NCBI RefSeq assembly: GCF_002865645.1
Contig: NW_020194537.1
Span: 69,671 to 133,670, forward strand
From: Hyaloscypha bicolor E
Taxonomy: Eukaryota; Ascomycota; Leotiomycetes; Helotiales; Hyaloscyphaceae
Reading direction: 5' to 3'
Length of the DNA stretch: 64,000 nucleotides
This document shows, piece by piece, positions 47,901 to 60,148 of the stretch (positions are counted from its first letter, which is position 1; every line of letters starts with the position of its first letter). The notes under the pieces were generated by a model. The model was not told the DNA's origin and did not search any database. It saw nothing but the letters and a program-made list of their open reading frames with translations. The translations under genes were made by a program, and so were the position numbers.

Positions 47901-50237
47901 GCTTTGATTTCGGTGCCAAAATTAGCTAGGAGTGAAGACCCATCGTTTTCGCTTTGGTTATTCGGCTTTTGGCTTGTTGTGGGAGTTCTGGCAGACCTGG
48001 TACTAGAGAAGAGAACTAAATCGGCTTGTTGAAGAGTGCCAAGAATAATCACCCAGGCGGCATCTAATGTTGGGCCGAGAGCGATGCCCAAGTTGAGAAG
48101 AGCTCGTAGGCAAAGTAGATTTCGAGTATTGAGGGATGGTGCAGTCGCATCGACAGATGATTGGCGACCCCGGTCAGACATACCGGCGTGACTAACCAAG
48201 CTATCCACACTTAGAAGACCTTTCGCGTTGCTAAACATGCTCGGCTTTTCGCCTGTTGGCGTAGCTGGTGGAGGTGGTGTTACAGGGGGGTTTACAGCCG
48301 TCAATAGATTCGGAGGTACTGCTGCTTTACCCAGTGTCGTCAAGAAAGCATCTCTAGGAGTAGAAAGTCGCAGAAGCCCAGCCACATGAGTGAACTTCTG
48401 AAATGATCTGACAAGACCGTGATAGTACTCTGAATCCAGGGCAGCGTACAAGAAGGTCGAGCAGGTAGCCAAAATAGCGGGCCAGCATTCATCGACGATT
48501 CCAGCACAGATTTTGACATCGTTGAAAAGTGGATGGTCTGTTAGTGTCAAGGGGTTAACATGGACAGGATTTTTCTTGATCGAAGATCGCCTGTCGAGCT
48601 TTGCCCTCGGCTCTGGGGTTCCAGGTGTCGAATCAGAATCTTTGGTTTCGACCTCTGATTGTCGCCCTTTCTTCCGAGGCCTGTCAGGGACAGTCAGGGG
48701 TAAGATGAACTTAGCCAGGCCTTCCGAAAACCCACTGATGCAGACTAAAGTGAGGTTATAGATGTACGATTCTGGGACTGATGGAGGTTCCGTCTTGTCT
48801 AACTGATCAATACAAGGTACCCGCATTGTGCTCCATTGTGTGCTGATGCCAGAAGCTGGTTCATTCGACCCAACAGAGCTGCTTATGATACCTGCAACTC
48901 CACTCGCTTCGAGCATTGCTTGGTCTGATCCAGAATTGTCTTGCCTTGCAACAGGTATTGTGGATTGAGCTCCTAGACCAATCACAGCTGGTTTTTCCGT
49001 GCTTATCCGGACGAATGCTGCTACGAGACCTCGGAGAATTGCCTTCCTTCCATCTTGAGCGTCATACATTGAGAATATGCGTCTGATAAGTGCGGCTTCG
49101 GCAAAGATTCCTTTCAGGACCTCCATGCACAAGGACCTCTTCCATAGAGCAGTATCGTGATCCAACATGTGAGTGAGAAGACCCAAAGCCATCTCGCCCT
49201 CTGATGGGAGGATGCTTAGATGCCGTCTGAGCAAGCTGTAAAGAATTCTGACAATTCTGACTGTCACAGCGAAGTTCAGCTTCTGCGAAAGAGAGCTGAT
49301 GATAAATGGCATTACCCTTACGCGGAGGATATTTGCTTGCTCCGGATGCGTAAGAAAAATCTCAGCATGGTTGGTCAGTACTGATTCGATCAACTCCAGG
49401 CCGAAAGTTTGAGGGATTCCAGCCGATTTGAGGAACTGTGGCTTTTGAGCTTCAGTCAGAAGACACAGATCATTGAAAACTCTATAGGCATCCAAAGCTG
49501 CAGCTCGAAGCTGTACCGTTCCATTTTCAGTAGGAGCTTCACCAACTGTCGGAACTTCAAGAGCTATTTCTACGCATTGTCAGACGAGTGTTAGGACGAA
49601 ATACCAGAAAACTCACTGTCTTCAGCGACCACCTTGTCAAACACTGACACAACCAGTTGTTGCAAGGTTGCAGCAGCCGTATTATTGACAATTCCATTCT
49701 TGCTAGCCTGCAAAATGGTGCATATATTCAACGCAGCAGCCAGCAAATCACCCTTCAAATCATCTGCATAATTCTGAAGCATAGAAGGCAGTGCTTGGAG
49801 GATCTTGAGCTGGACATCAAGTCCGGCCGAAGTAGCTTCTCGGAAAGCCTCAAGCACCTCCCTCAACCTTGGTCTTGGGAGTGCACGTGAGACCACAAGG
49901 CGTTGCAAGCAGACGATTGCAATACCCGTGAATTTGACATTTTTCGTGCCGCACGCTATGAGAAATGGTGTCACGAAGTTGGGTCGTTGAGTGAGATCTA
50001 TTCGAATCAGTGAGGTGAAAAAAAGATATTTGAGAGAATATACCAGCAGCTATCTGAGCCTCTGAAGTGGCTCGTAGAGCCTTGAGCTCCTCAAGAGACT
50101 TCTCTGCAGCCTTGTGACATTAGCTAGGGTCCACTCCCGGGCTTTGAGAACAGACTCACATTTCTCAGATCCGTGTGCTTCCTTTTGCTTTCTTGGATCA
50201 GATTCCCAAGTTCTGATGCCAGTATCTGGGCTGTCAT
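44912..50237 (-). CDS. MON2: Mon2 endosome/Golgi trafficking protein, 1,692 aa
   Basis: Large armadillo-like scaffold related to Sec7-family Arf exchange factors but without a Sec7 domain; in yeast it works with Dop1 and the flippase Neo1 in endosome-to-Golgi transport. Exons: 50237-50160, 50110-50044, 49997-49617, 49569-47027, 46974-46761 and 46707-44912; all joins keep frame. The start MTAQILASELGNLIQESKRK matches the family N-terminus. A DCB-like region (QRPNFVTPFLIACGTKNVKF, then IVCLQRLVVSRALPR) is followed by the HUS box (AAALDAYRVFNDLCLL near residue 200). The C-terminal Mon2 region includes ISLTTVTFFWVLSDFISGR across an intron junction. Length fits the family. Divergent with MMS2, convergent with the SLP2 gene. 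Confidence 0.93.
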
Positions 50238-50540
50238 GTTACCGGATTAGAATCAATATATCCATGACTTGGTTGCCTGGTTGTTATGTGAAAGGGAAGC
50301 TCCTTCTGGCCAGAGGTGGCATTTGAGACAGTTTAGCCGAAGTTTTCCCAGACCGTCTTTGCGGATCTCCTGCCCCTCCATCAACAGTAAAGTCACACAA
50401 GTTTGTTGCGCCTGAACCACCTCCACATTCACTCTCTGGAGATCCTGGCATATTTAAGACTCCACTTTCATTCGCCTGGCCTTCCCAAGTACAACGTCTA
50501 CAATACACAACAACCTCAAGTCTGACTGCGATCCGGCAAC
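50238..50540. promoter_or_regulatory. Shared bidirectional promoter region of MON2 and MMS2
   Basis: 303 bp between divergent start codons. It includes C/T-rich tracts and the GCAACATGG start context of the + strand gene. No named binding site is claimed. Confidence 0.5.
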
Positions 50541-51223
50541 ATGGGTGCCAAAGTCCCTCGAAACTTCCGACTGCTAGAGGAGCTTGAGAAAGGAGAGAAG
50601 GGTCTCGGAGCTGGTAAGCTAGAACTTGCATGTACATTCGGAGCACGTCGCTGATGCACTGTGCTGCCTCAGAAGCATGTTCCTACGGCCTGGCTGAAGG
50701 CGACGATCTGTTGATGTCCAACTGGAACGGCACAATCCTAGGTCCCCCACATGTATGTTCAAGCAGCCTATCTACTTCGCAAATGCCCAGAAGCTAATGC
50801 CGGTCTTCTTCAGAGTGTCCATGAAAACCGAATCTACAGCCTCAAGATGCACTGCGGTGATCAATATCCTGACAAGCCACCGCTCATCCAATTCATTACC
50901 GAAGTTAACCTGCCCTGTGTCAATCCAAGAAACGGAACCGTCAGTTACTCCATACACATGCCAGGCTTTGCAAGCAGCTTTATATTGTCCGTGACGAGAG
51001 TTCGAGGAGAAGAGCTGACACAAGATTAGGTCGACCCCACCAAACTTCCCTGCCTGGCCAACTGGACCCGAGACAACACAATGGAGACCGTCTTGATTGA
51101 ACTGAGGAGGTGAGAAATACTGCACCATTACATCTTCCAAACCACTAATCCCAACGTAGATACATGGCCCACCCCTCCAACAAGAAGCTCCCTCAACCCC
51201 CGGAAGGCTCCGTCTACACATAG
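50541..51223 (+). CDS. MMS2: Mms2 ubiquitin E2 variant (UEV), 140 aa
   Basis: Catalytically inactive E2 partner of Ubc13. The pair builds Lys63-linked ubiquitin chains for error-free post-replication repair. Five exons: 50541-50613, 50673-50752, 50814-50939, 51030-51109 and 51160-51223. The product begins [20 protein letters not shown], then shows [40 protein letters not shown] and ends [11 protein letters not shown]. The segment [15 protein letters not shown] replaces the HPNI..G-x-I-C-L active-site stretch of true E2s, so no catalytic Cys is in place. Length is typical. The third donor is GTCAGT, weaker than the others; intron retention there would truncate the protein. Confidence 0.95.
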
Positions 51224-51496
51224 AGAGACGTACACTACCGAGCACAAGAGCCTTGGCTCCCATAAACGGACCACGGAAAATAGAAATGAAGCAATTGTTT
51301 ACGATGAAGAATGGCAGCGACAGTAGGAATGGAATGGGCTTCTTTCCTTTGGGGCTTAAGGTTGCATCAGCGCGGCGAATAGGTTTTCTATAGCGGATCT
51401 GATGTCTTTACGCGAGACAGGGGAATGGAATGCGGTGGTTCCAGCATGCTCTTTGTGCATTGATTTATTGTGATTTGTGTGGAGTATTGGTTCTTG

Positions 51497-52930
51497 TTAG
51501 AACGTAGGTACGGCGTTTTTATACGCCTTTTCTGCATTACGCTGTGAAAGTTGCATGGCTTTCAACTTCTTCTCCATGATATCCTCTTCTGTCTCCGGCT
51601 TGGTATCGGCGCTCTTAGGTTCCCACTGTGTCCATTCCAAGCTACGGCCTGTAACGGGTTTCCTTTGGCCAGTCCTGAAATCTGGAATGGGCCTTGTGTC
51701 CTTATGCTGCATTTTTGGTATGGGCATCGACCTCCTCTCTGGACCCTCCTCCCAAGTAAGCGGCTTATACCCCACTGTCTCCTGCTCCTCCTTAACACTC
51801 CCACTACTCCCACCACTTCTCCTTCCCCCAGGCCCCTTCCCCCTCCTCGCCCTCTTCTCATCCCTCCTCTCCTGCCTTTCTTGCAGCCACAACTCCCTCT
51901 CCCTCTCCACAATCTCCAGCATCTTTTTCCCCCTCTCCAAACTCAACTTATTCTCCCTACTAACCTTCTCCCAAAGCGCCCACTTCTGCCGCGCCGCCTC
52001 CGCAGCCCACATACTCCTCCTCTCCTTCCCGCCCTCTCCACCCGTTTTCGCATAAAACCTCTCCTTACTCCCCCCATATTCCCTCCCTTCACCATCCTCC
52101 AACCACTGCCTCATCTCTCGAACCCTCTCCTCCCCAGCCTCCAACCTGCCTTCTCCAGCCAACGCCAGCTCCTTCCTAACCTGCCTCGCAATCTTCCCCT
52201 CCCAAACCCCCTCACTCTCACCAACCTCCATCATCGCATCACACTCCTCAACCGCCCCCCACCGCCTAATCTTCTGCTCCAACTTATCCCTCAACACGCG
52301 TCCCAAGTATCGACTCTGCGGCCTCTTGAACCTTAGAAAAGGAAGCCAATTCGCCGCCGTCAAAGTCGGGACCTTCCTCCTCCCACTCAATTGTTCCTTG
52401 GGCAGAGGACGGGTATCGAGCACTTTTGGCGCGCCTGGGAAAGGAGCCGGGATGGTGCTGTTGTGTGTGGGAGCGGAACGTGGTCGGCGGGGACTGGCGA
52501 GGCGCGAGAGGTCTCTTGAGCGGGCTGTTTGACGCAGGATTTCATGTACCTGCGCGATGGCGACCTTGTTCCCGTTCCCAGCATTGCGAAGGAGTTCTTC
52601 GGCCTACGATATGGATATTTTATTAGTATGCGGGGAGAGAGAGGATGGGGAATAGGGAGGGAGACGTACAGCATATCCCCTCTTTAACTCCTGCACCGCT
52701 AACCGCGACGAGGTAACATGAATGTTCTTCTTGAAGCCCTTGCGGATTAGGTGCTTGAGGAGAGGCACGGCGCCTTGTGATGAGACGTCATCTGGGGCAG
52801 GGATGCGGGGGAATTGGGTGAGGCATGCGCGGTAGAGTGCTTTGCCTTTTGATGTGTTAGCTTTGATTGTATTGGGAGAGCTTTGGTGTAGGGGTTGGGC
52901 CAATGCGAGAAAGAAAGGAAAGACTAACAT
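51497..52930 (-). CDS. LYR-motif (Complex1_LYR, Cup1-like) protein, 455 aa
   Basis: Exons: 52930-52670 and 52603-51497, with a 66-nt intron. The LYR signature sits in KALYRACLTQFPRIP (Leu32-Tyr33-Arg34) followed by a Phe, typical of mitochondrial LYR proteins that bind acyl-carrier protein and assist Fe-S or respiratory complex assembly. An N-terminal hydrophobic stretch (MLVFPFFLAL) precedes it. The long C-terminal part (about residues 150-455) is charged, coiled-coil-like and rich in Glu/Arg/Lys, far longer than in simple LYRM proteins but like the fungal Cup1-like branch. That branch assignment is from memory of the family and is tentative. Convergent with MMS2. Confidence 0.78.
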
Positions 52931-53393
52931 GCTATTCGGTGGGCGAATATCCTACGGGGGATGATGTGGAGTGGCATTCATTTGGTTGTTGTGCTTTGCT
53001 GAGCTCTTCAAGTTTGTGATGTTGAGATGGAGCTCAAGATTTTATTTCTGAGACCGGTCACGTGCGCATCTCAAATTCGATGAAGAAAAGAGTGCCTTAT
53101 TTGTTGCAAGTAATTTTTGGCATCAGTCACTGAATAGTTGGAAGATTGAATATAAACTAATTGCATTTGATTCTCCGCGCCTTTTGACCGATCCAGACGC
53201 TGTTTTGACCAACTCCATGCAATGCATACCGCCGACTCCAAGCCTTCAACACAGCCGCCGCTCCAGTGCTCCTTTCAATCAAACGCCCGCTCGCTGTATC
53301 GCCAGACTAAAATCCAAGGCAGATAGGAGATAGGAGCTCTTTCCTTCTTATAATAATATTACAAAAATATAAACCCCCTCTCCGATAGACACA
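52931..53393. other. Intergenic, promoter side of the LYR gene
   Basis: Normal composition with no coding frame of note. It separates two - strand genes and must contain the LYR gene promoter and the 3' untranslated region of the next gene. Confidence 0.5.
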
Positions 53394-54122
53394 TCAGGAT
53401 ATCCACAAAAGGGACCATTCTGGTGAATCGTCCTGTGCAAGTCTAGGTCTATGAGCCCAGGCCTCCTCAATACTATTGAACCATCGCTCGGGAAGTTCCT
53501 CCTTTCCTTTTTTCGGCCCAGATGGTCGAGCCCGGTCACATGGATCAGGACGCAGTGGTCCGTGATGCCGAGAGAGCATGGTCAGCTCCTCCATGACCTC
53601 CGCAGCATGCCATCGTAGATACTCGATTAGCTCATGCTCATATTCGGAAGGGTATTCTCGCAGGAATTTCTCAAACCCTCTCGGAGTCCTGCCACCAAAC
53701 ATGTCGAAGAATCGTTCAGCCTTCTCCTGCCGCGGATTTCTACGCCGCTTTGGTTCAGATGGTTCGGAGACAAGGGGCTCCTTGTTGACTGGCTGTAGTT
53801 GCTCTCGAGGTGGCTGGTTCATGTGAGAGTCTGGCTTTGGAGCGATGTTGTAAAAATATGGAATTGGATATCCCGAGAGGGTTTTGGCCTTTGAGCTTTC
53901 GTGGGGTAGGATTGGGATATTGAACCAACCGGGGAGCCATCTTGATCGTTCGCTTTTGGTCAATTGACTGTAGTGAATGCCTCGGCAGATTCGTGGGTAG
54001 AGTGGCGGTGGACCGGACGTGATTGATGGATTCAGTCCACAATCCTTTGCGGGCTGTGGTTGTTTGGGGTCCAAATCCCCTTCGAGGCAGATCCCCGAGT
54101 CGTTTTTCTGATGATATGCCAT
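53394..54122 (-). CDS. Uncharacterised protein, 242 aa
   Basis: Single-exon frame from an ATG at 54,122 (MAYHQKNDSGICLEGDL). I do not recognise the family. Visible features are a Pro-rich first half, the segment SERSRWLPGWFNIPILPHES, a basic patch (PKRRRNPRQEKAERFFDMFG) that may be a nuclear signal, and an acidic/aromatic helix-like region (FLREYPSEYEHELIEYLRWH). There is no signal peptide or membrane segment. The long intron-free frame with balanced composition argues for a real gene; the lack of a known domain keeps confidence moderate. Confidence 0.6.
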   Translation of the reverse strand: MAYHQKNDSGICLEGDLDPKQPQPAKDCGLNPSITSGPPPLYPRICRGIHYSQLTKSERSRWLPGWFNIPILPHESSKAKTLSGYPIPYFYNIAPKPDSHMNQPPREQLQPVNKEPLVSEPSEPKRRRNPRQEKAERFFDMFGGRTPRGFEKFLREYPSEYEHELIEYLRWHAAEVMEELTMLSRHHGPLRPDPCDRARPSGPKKGKEELPERWFNSIEEAWAHRPRLAQDDSPEWSLLWIS

Positions 54123-54418
54123 GATGTTAAGTTGCCGAAATGTCCAGAGAAGATTGAGTGTAATGTGTGTGTTTGTTGTATGGAAGAAGTGGTCCTGCTC
54201 GGACTTTCATTCTCAATTTCCATCCAGGCCATATCGGTATCATCGGCGAACGATGAAAGATTTCACTCTACTTGACCAGGTTCACATGTGTCTGGTTCGC
54301 CAGTCTTGCAAATTCCGAGCGTCCCAAAGAACCGAAGCCTCTGGGGTCATAATCGTGTAGTTCCACTGGTACGGAACGGGCCCTGGCGGGAGCTTGACCA
54401 TAAAAGTCGATAGCGCGC

Positions 54419-56863
54419 TCAAAATCCAGCCTTCACTGCGGCAATGATAGCAGAATTTACGTCAGACGGTCTAAAGCCAGGAGCCCGGCCTAAACAGACC
54501 CCATGATCGAGGATTGCTATAAGAAATTAGTGGGGAGTCTCCCCTTTTGGGTCAAGGGGACTTACACTCAAGCAAGATTTTGATATTGACCGTCACCAAG
54601 CGCTTCTCGATACGTGGAACCTCGGTCGCATTGACGTCTGACGTATTGTTTGAATTGTTTCGATTTGGAGCGACATTGAAGATGGGATCGATGTTGCTTG
54701 CTTCCCGAACATTGACATTGCTGTCCCAATCCGCATAACCTATTGGAAAGGGAAAAGCCTTTCCTTCAGGTTTAGCGAATTCGAAATTGTAGGTCATATT
54801 ACCACCGTCCGCCAACATTTTGTCGAGTGGACTTTGTGGTGTTCTCGGTGATACAGTGGTGATTGTGCTATCGCTGTGAGGGCTGCCAACCTCTCCTAGG
54901 ATCGCAAGATCGATTTCAGCAGTGATGTAATCCGCAGAGGGAGGAATTTCAAGGCCACGGCCCCTCAAATACCCTTCTACATCGTTCGGGTCGAACCATT
55001 CTCCCTCATAGCCAGGGAGGCTGAGCCGCATGCCTCCTTGTATTTTCTCCTGGATTGGTGCGACAGATGGCGAGAAGGGACCCATGGAGTACCCAGTGCG
55101 AAACTTGGGCATCAAGTCTTCATTTACATCGTTATCATGCATCGGGTAGAAGGTGCCGGCACCACCAACGTGGACAAACGGAGCCTTCCATTCTTGGAGG
55201 GATTCGTTTGCGCTGCTGGAAATAAGACGCTTCAATCTAGCCTCCACGGACTCCCTACTTTCATACTGGAAGCAAAAGCCGAAGACTTCCTGGAAACGGA
55301 TCTGCGGTGGATTCTTGGCAGTAATGAGCCTGAAGGCTCTTTCGATCGCGCCTCGTTGAATTCTTCTGGCAAAGGAAAACTCGGCATAGTTGTGAGTGTT
55401 CGGAAGCGGCAGCTGTGCTTCAGAGTAAAAGTCCTGCATGAAGTTCTCGACAGGAGGAACATCGACTCTGTATGTTTGGAGATCCATGAGATCAAGTGGA
55501 AAGCTTGCATTATCCTCAGTAGGTCGAGTGATGATCTCCAAATCTCTTTGGTAATTTCTCTGGCCGTAAGACTGCTGCTCGAGATACTGCGGCTGCGTCT
55601 CCTCTACTGGACTCTCGGACTTTGCAAAGTATCCACCCCATGGTTGCGACGACAAAGCTTCTGACTCCTGGACTTTCTCAGGAGAAGTCCTGGTCTTTTT
55701 GGTTTTTCGGCCGGATTCCGGTTCAGACTTCCCATCCTTGCTGTGTTCATCATGGTTTTCTTCATCGTTTGCAGTAGACTTTGCAAGAGCAAGGAATCTC
55801 TCAGTAGTCGACTGAAGTTGCTGTCCAAATTCGGGTTCACGCTGCAGCAACCCTTTGCTGACAGCAAAATCATAGAGGCTGATGAAAATGTTGCTCATCT
55901 CCTCATTTGTACCTCTTAAGTCTTGGACTTGCTTTTCCAGGGAGGTGATAGTGGTCTCTTTACGATGGCGGTAGGCTCTCTGGGCCATTCGTATTTGAGT
56001 TCTCCTCCGCTGAAATGCACATCAGCATCCAGTTCATGGAGATACACGTGACGAAGATATTTGAAAAGAAATTGCTTTTCTTCAAGATTTTTCAATGTCC
56101 AAGATCGACATAATATGCAGCATTTGGCTGGGCAGAGCTGGAAATAGATCAAGAGGTGGATAGAACTTACATCAGCAGCAGTCTCATCCTTAGTATCGAC
56201 TCTGGGCCTTCCACGAGCCTTCTTCCTTGCTTCCTCGTCATCGTCCTCAATCTGATGGTCAATTTTGTGCTTCCTCCGCCGCCTAGACCCCTTGTCCAAC
56301 TCATCACTATCCGTTCTCACTTCCGGAGTCTCCATCATGCCAAACTGCAACAATGGGTCCGGGGGCGCGGTCTGCTTCAACCGCATCTCTCCCGACTGTT
56401 GCTGTGCTCGCCCATCATCATACGACTCCGCATTCAAGATCCCCAGGCTCTGGGCGTAGTTCTGAGATATCTGGGACCCAATGCCGCGATACGTTGGCCC
56501 CATGTAAGAATTCTGTCTCCCGGTTTGTGCTGGATTGAACGTGAGAGTCTCCATGCTGCGTGACGATGTGACTGCGGATGTGTAGCTTAATATATCTTGA
56601 GGCCGCGAGTGTGCAAGGCTGGAGTCCTGACTGCGATTGATACCAAGGTTGGGGTTGCGATTACTGATCATGGACGTTGCTGAAGAACCCCGGACGTCGG
56701 CTCCTGTCAAAGTGGAACTAGGCCCGGACGATCGGTTGTAGCCAGAATTGGAGTTGCTAGTGTGAGAGCTTGGGGTGTTGTGGTCGTGATTGGTCTGCAT
56801 TGCCGCGTGGGTGAGGATTGCTAGAGCGAAGTCATCCTGCGGGAAGTTGAAGGAGGGCTCCAT
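54419..56863 (-). CDS. bZIP transcription factor with atypical basic region, 744 aa
   Basis: Exons: 56863-56171, 56009-54566 and 54516-54419; introns of 161 and 49 nt. The first intron falls just before the DNA-binding region, so exon 2 starts RRRTQIRMAQRAYRHRKE, then the zipper ITSLEKQVQDLRGTNEEMSN. Where most bZIPs have the invariant Asn (N-x-x-A-A/Q-x-x-x-R) this one has Ile, and Phe is replaced by Tyr; a fungal subclass shows the same pattern. N-terminal residues 1-230 are Asn/Ser/Gln-rich, ending in a basic KGSRRRRKHK patch. A third exon restores a conserved-looking end (HGVCLGRAPGFRPSDVN); without it the frame stops early at 54,552. Target genes unknown. A 1.28 kb upstream gap suggests elaborate control. 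Confidence 0.85.
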
Positions 56864-58141
56864 GCTTCAGGAAGTCCCGTTGTTGGACGCGGCTCCTTAT
56901 ACTTCGTAGAGCTGGTCAGCAATGACCGTGAGCAGAGCCAGGCGGTCGCTTCACCACACGTGGACCCCATGTTACCACACTGTCCCTGCGCACGCAAGTC
57001 CACCGCTTGGTAAGCTGCCGAACAATGACTGTACTCGAGCGCCCTTCCGGCTCGAGTATTTAGGTTGCCGAGGGCAGTTTAAAGGATTACTGATCAAGCC
57101 GCACGGGAAGCCGATTGACTGGGCGGTCGGTTTGACGTGCATCTCCGGCCGCTTGGCCATGCCACCCTGGTCGGTTTTGCGGACTTTCTGCGCACTGAAG
57201 CAAAACTCCGCACCTGGGCAAGCATTGATTATTCATCGGCCGACATCCAGGGCCTATTAATGATGCCTACCGTCCGACTTCAAACTTACCGCTGCGTTGG
57301 AGAAATGAATTTTCCGCTTCAAGGCCCCTCTGCCGGGTAAACAGTTGCAGAGCAGCCACTTTGATTGGCGCATATGCTTGCGCGAGCAGGAATTCCGGTC
57401 CTTCCACAGTGGGGGTTAGGAGGAGGCAACCTTATTCTGCATGTAGCAATTTTCCAAAAATGTTGCATTTGCCTCGAACCCGATAGCCTCAACTAACGCC
57501 GATCTTAAGGGCATGTGCTTGCAAAGCACAGCCTTGTGACACAGATGAGGTGCTTTGTCGAGGTCATTTCCTCAGAACTTCTGCTATAAGGCTGCTCTCA
57601 GCCCTAACAGTTCTCGTCTTGGCTGCATCTTGACTCGTCATCGCACCGAATTTTCATCCGGTCACACTGGTCGGGAGTCATGCGGAATGCCATCATTATC
57701 CTTCTATTCCTGAAGACCCTCCTATTTTACAAAGTCGCTCATTTAAGCCGCCAAAGCTTCCGTTGAGCTCCCTCGTCGACCCGTGACGCCAGCCGCACAA
57801 TGCAAGAGACCAAAGCCAAAGACACCAGGTAAATGTGGAAAGAAATAAGCAAGGCAATTAGCTGGGCTGATCTGGTGATCATTTCCAGTCCTGCTAAAGT
57901 CAAGAGAAGCCATCCTCCCAAATCTCGAACGCGCTGAACACCCCCAAAGCCGAACCTCAAACTTTCCGCAATGCTTTTTATGAGAACCGTTGTATAGCCA
58001 GCTGCAGACTGGCAACATTTTCCGAAATAGAGACCGGGTATCGTTGTGTCTATGCAAAACCGAAGATGGAAACCCCACGCGCCCTTACGGTCGTAGGTAT
58101 GAATCGGTGTGTTATGGTACAGGGGAGTGGAGTGTTCTGCA
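56864..58141. other. 1.28 kb intergenic region upstream of the bZIP gene
   Basis: Normal composition. It holds the bZIP promoter and 5' leader and the 3' side of the Rcd1 gene. Short frames on both strands (for example 57,739-58,179 on the - strand) overlap the Rcd1 3' end and have no family resemblance. No RNA gene was recognised. Confidence 0.5.
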
Positions 58142-59365
58142 TCAGATGCCCTGATGATTAGCGGAAGATTCGACAACATTGTCGGATAGATTGATCAAGA
58201 GTTGCGCAAGGCACCGCTTCGTAGCCGCGTCGTCGCGGAGGACGGAGGAGAAGGTGGCATCGCGAAGGGGCTCGGGCAAGCATTGGCGCAAAGCCTCACG
58301 AGCGCGAGCGTTGTCACTGAGTCTGCGAAAGGTTAGTTTCCATGTCCGCATAACAAGGGCGGATATCCATACCGAAGGAAGCAACGCACGACGTGCTTGA
58401 GGAGTCTTGCCGTCTGCTGTTCCACAAGCTGCGAGACCATGTTGCTCAGTACAGTTCCGACTGCGTAGAATCGCTCATATGTTGCGCAAATATAATTCAA
58501 ACCATGATCATCAAGAAGGATCTTCTGGACAATGAATATAGCCACGGTCTTGCTGAGCTCCGAGCCAGTCTCCATAATTCGGAGGCAGAGAGGGATGATT
58601 TCGGTCGTCAAGAGAAAGTTGATGACGTCGGAAGAATCGTTTTTAACAAGAGCACCGATGACTCCGAGAGAGGTCAGTCGTAGATATTCGAAGGGTCTCG
58701 ATTTAGAGGTGGTGTTCAAGAACGGGTACAGGAACAGTGGGATGTGGGCTGGGCAAATTAGCAGGGCCTGGACAGTGAGGCGTGGGGAATATATATACCG
58801 TTCAAAAACAGAGCTCGGGTTTCGTTGTGGGATGCCACACATTGTAGAAGCGCCAGCGCATTGCAGACTCGGTTTGATGCAGCAGCAGTGAGCTGAGAAG
58901 GGTTGAGCAATGTATAGACAGAGATAATCTCCTGAAGAAGTGATGTCATGACACCTGGCATATGTTAGAATCCCCAGCACCACCATTTCAGCTTGCATAC
59001 GTACCAAATGAATGCCACAGGATCAAAGCCAGCTCTGGGACTTGTTCGCGCTTCTTGCTCAGCTCCAAAAGAGCCGCCTCCCTTGTGTCCTCATTCAACA
59101 GATCGGCGATGAAGTTCAAGGTCCGCCTGTTCTCCTCCGAGACCGTCTCCATCATGCTATCCTGACCATGTGCGGAGGCAATGGAAGGGGCAGCAGGGTT
59201 GTGGTTAGCTGCGATGCGGTTGTAGTGTTGTTGCTGAGCGGCGGAGGCTGCGGCAGCAGCAGCTTGCTGGGCGTGCTGATGGTGACTTTGCTGATGCATC
59301 CATGACGGCTCGCCTTGTGGGTTATATTGGTGCTGGTGAGAGAAAACGTGTGCCCCTTGGAGCAT
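58142..59365 (-). CDS. rcd1: Rcd1/Caf40/CNOT9 subunit of the CCR4-NOT complex, 357 aa
   Basis: Armadillo-repeat subunit of the CCR4-NOT mRNA deadenylation and decay complex; it binds Not1 and RNA-binding adaptors. Exons: 59365-59005, 58954-58799, 58748-58373 and 58322-58142, all in phase. The conserved core is nearly unmistakable: [98 protein letters not shown] and [20 protein letters not shown]. The N-terminus (about residues 1-70) is a Gln/His/Ala-rich low-complexity tail, common in fungal members. The start at 59,365 is the first ATG before that tail; an upstream frame extension lacks conservation. Confidence 0.95.
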
Positions 59366-60148
59366 CTTGTGCGGACAAAGGAGCCAGCGAGTTGACTCGA
59401 AGGCTGAACGTTGATAGTGGGAGGGTGTTCGAAGTCTGATCAACTTCGTGTGGGTTGGACCTGACTGCCGTCTTGACAATCACGTCGCCCGCTGCTGAGG
59501 GATAGTAAATAGTCTGTGGTAAAGCTGATTTCCTTGCGGGGGACGTTATTGTTGCGTTCTTGGTGATAAATGAGGTCGCTGATCGGTGAAGAGATGGGTG
59601 GGGGAGCCGCTAGTGGATGCTTGATGTTGTGGCCAATGAGACACGCCCCAGCCTCATGTGGGACTGGACTGTGGAGCCGTTGGCGGTTGAGTGAACTTCT
59701 GCTTCAACATCTGCAAACATCAACATCAAGTGTATTCAAAGAGTGCACTTTTTCAGGGGCGTGGATCGCGTTTTGGTAGTGAAAGGCGCCTTCATATATA
59801 TGCATCTATTGAATTCCTAAGATTTTATTGCCCGCATTCTCAAACAGTCATATCGATGCGTAACAGCTTGCCAGTGAAAGCTCGCTGAGACTCTGATATG
59901 ACTCCAGGCACTGCTATTGCCTCCATTATCTGATTTTAAGCTCGATACCCCGTGCTTATCTGATAGGGATAGGTACATGCTGCTCTGATCCGTCCCAGCC
60001 TCTCTGACTTGCCCTTATGGGTTTTGGTTGAACTCTGTGCGTCCTATTTCACACTAAAGTCATTACTTTCCTCTTTGTAAACTCCTGACCCAAAACTTAA
60101 CACGAATAGTAAGAGTTCTAGAATACCAAGGCTTATTTCGTATTGTTC
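59366..60148. other. Intergenic, Rcd1 leader and promoter
   Basis: Normal composition with only short frames. It lies between the Rcd1 start and the broken AIG2-like gene on the same strand. No RNA gene or named site seen. Confidence 0.5.

Noticed and set aside
51551..52336. 261-codon Pro/Leu-rich + strand ORF
   Set aside because: Exact antisense of the Glu/Arg-rich second exon of the LYR-motif gene; Pro/Leu richness is the mirror of that codon use.
57480..57545. tRNA-like stem sequences in the bZIP upstream gap
   Set aside because: No complete cloverleaf, no A and B box pair, no anticodon loop that can be defended.
57739..58179. 146-codon - strand ORF downstream of Rcd1
   Set aside because: Overlaps the Rcd1 terminal exon in another frame, no family resemblance, no intron or start support.
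58988..59479. Upstream-extended start for Rcd1
   Set aside because: The extension before 59,365 is not conserved-looking and begins in what should be leader; the ATG at 59,365 leads directly into the Gln/His/Ala tail and conserved core.
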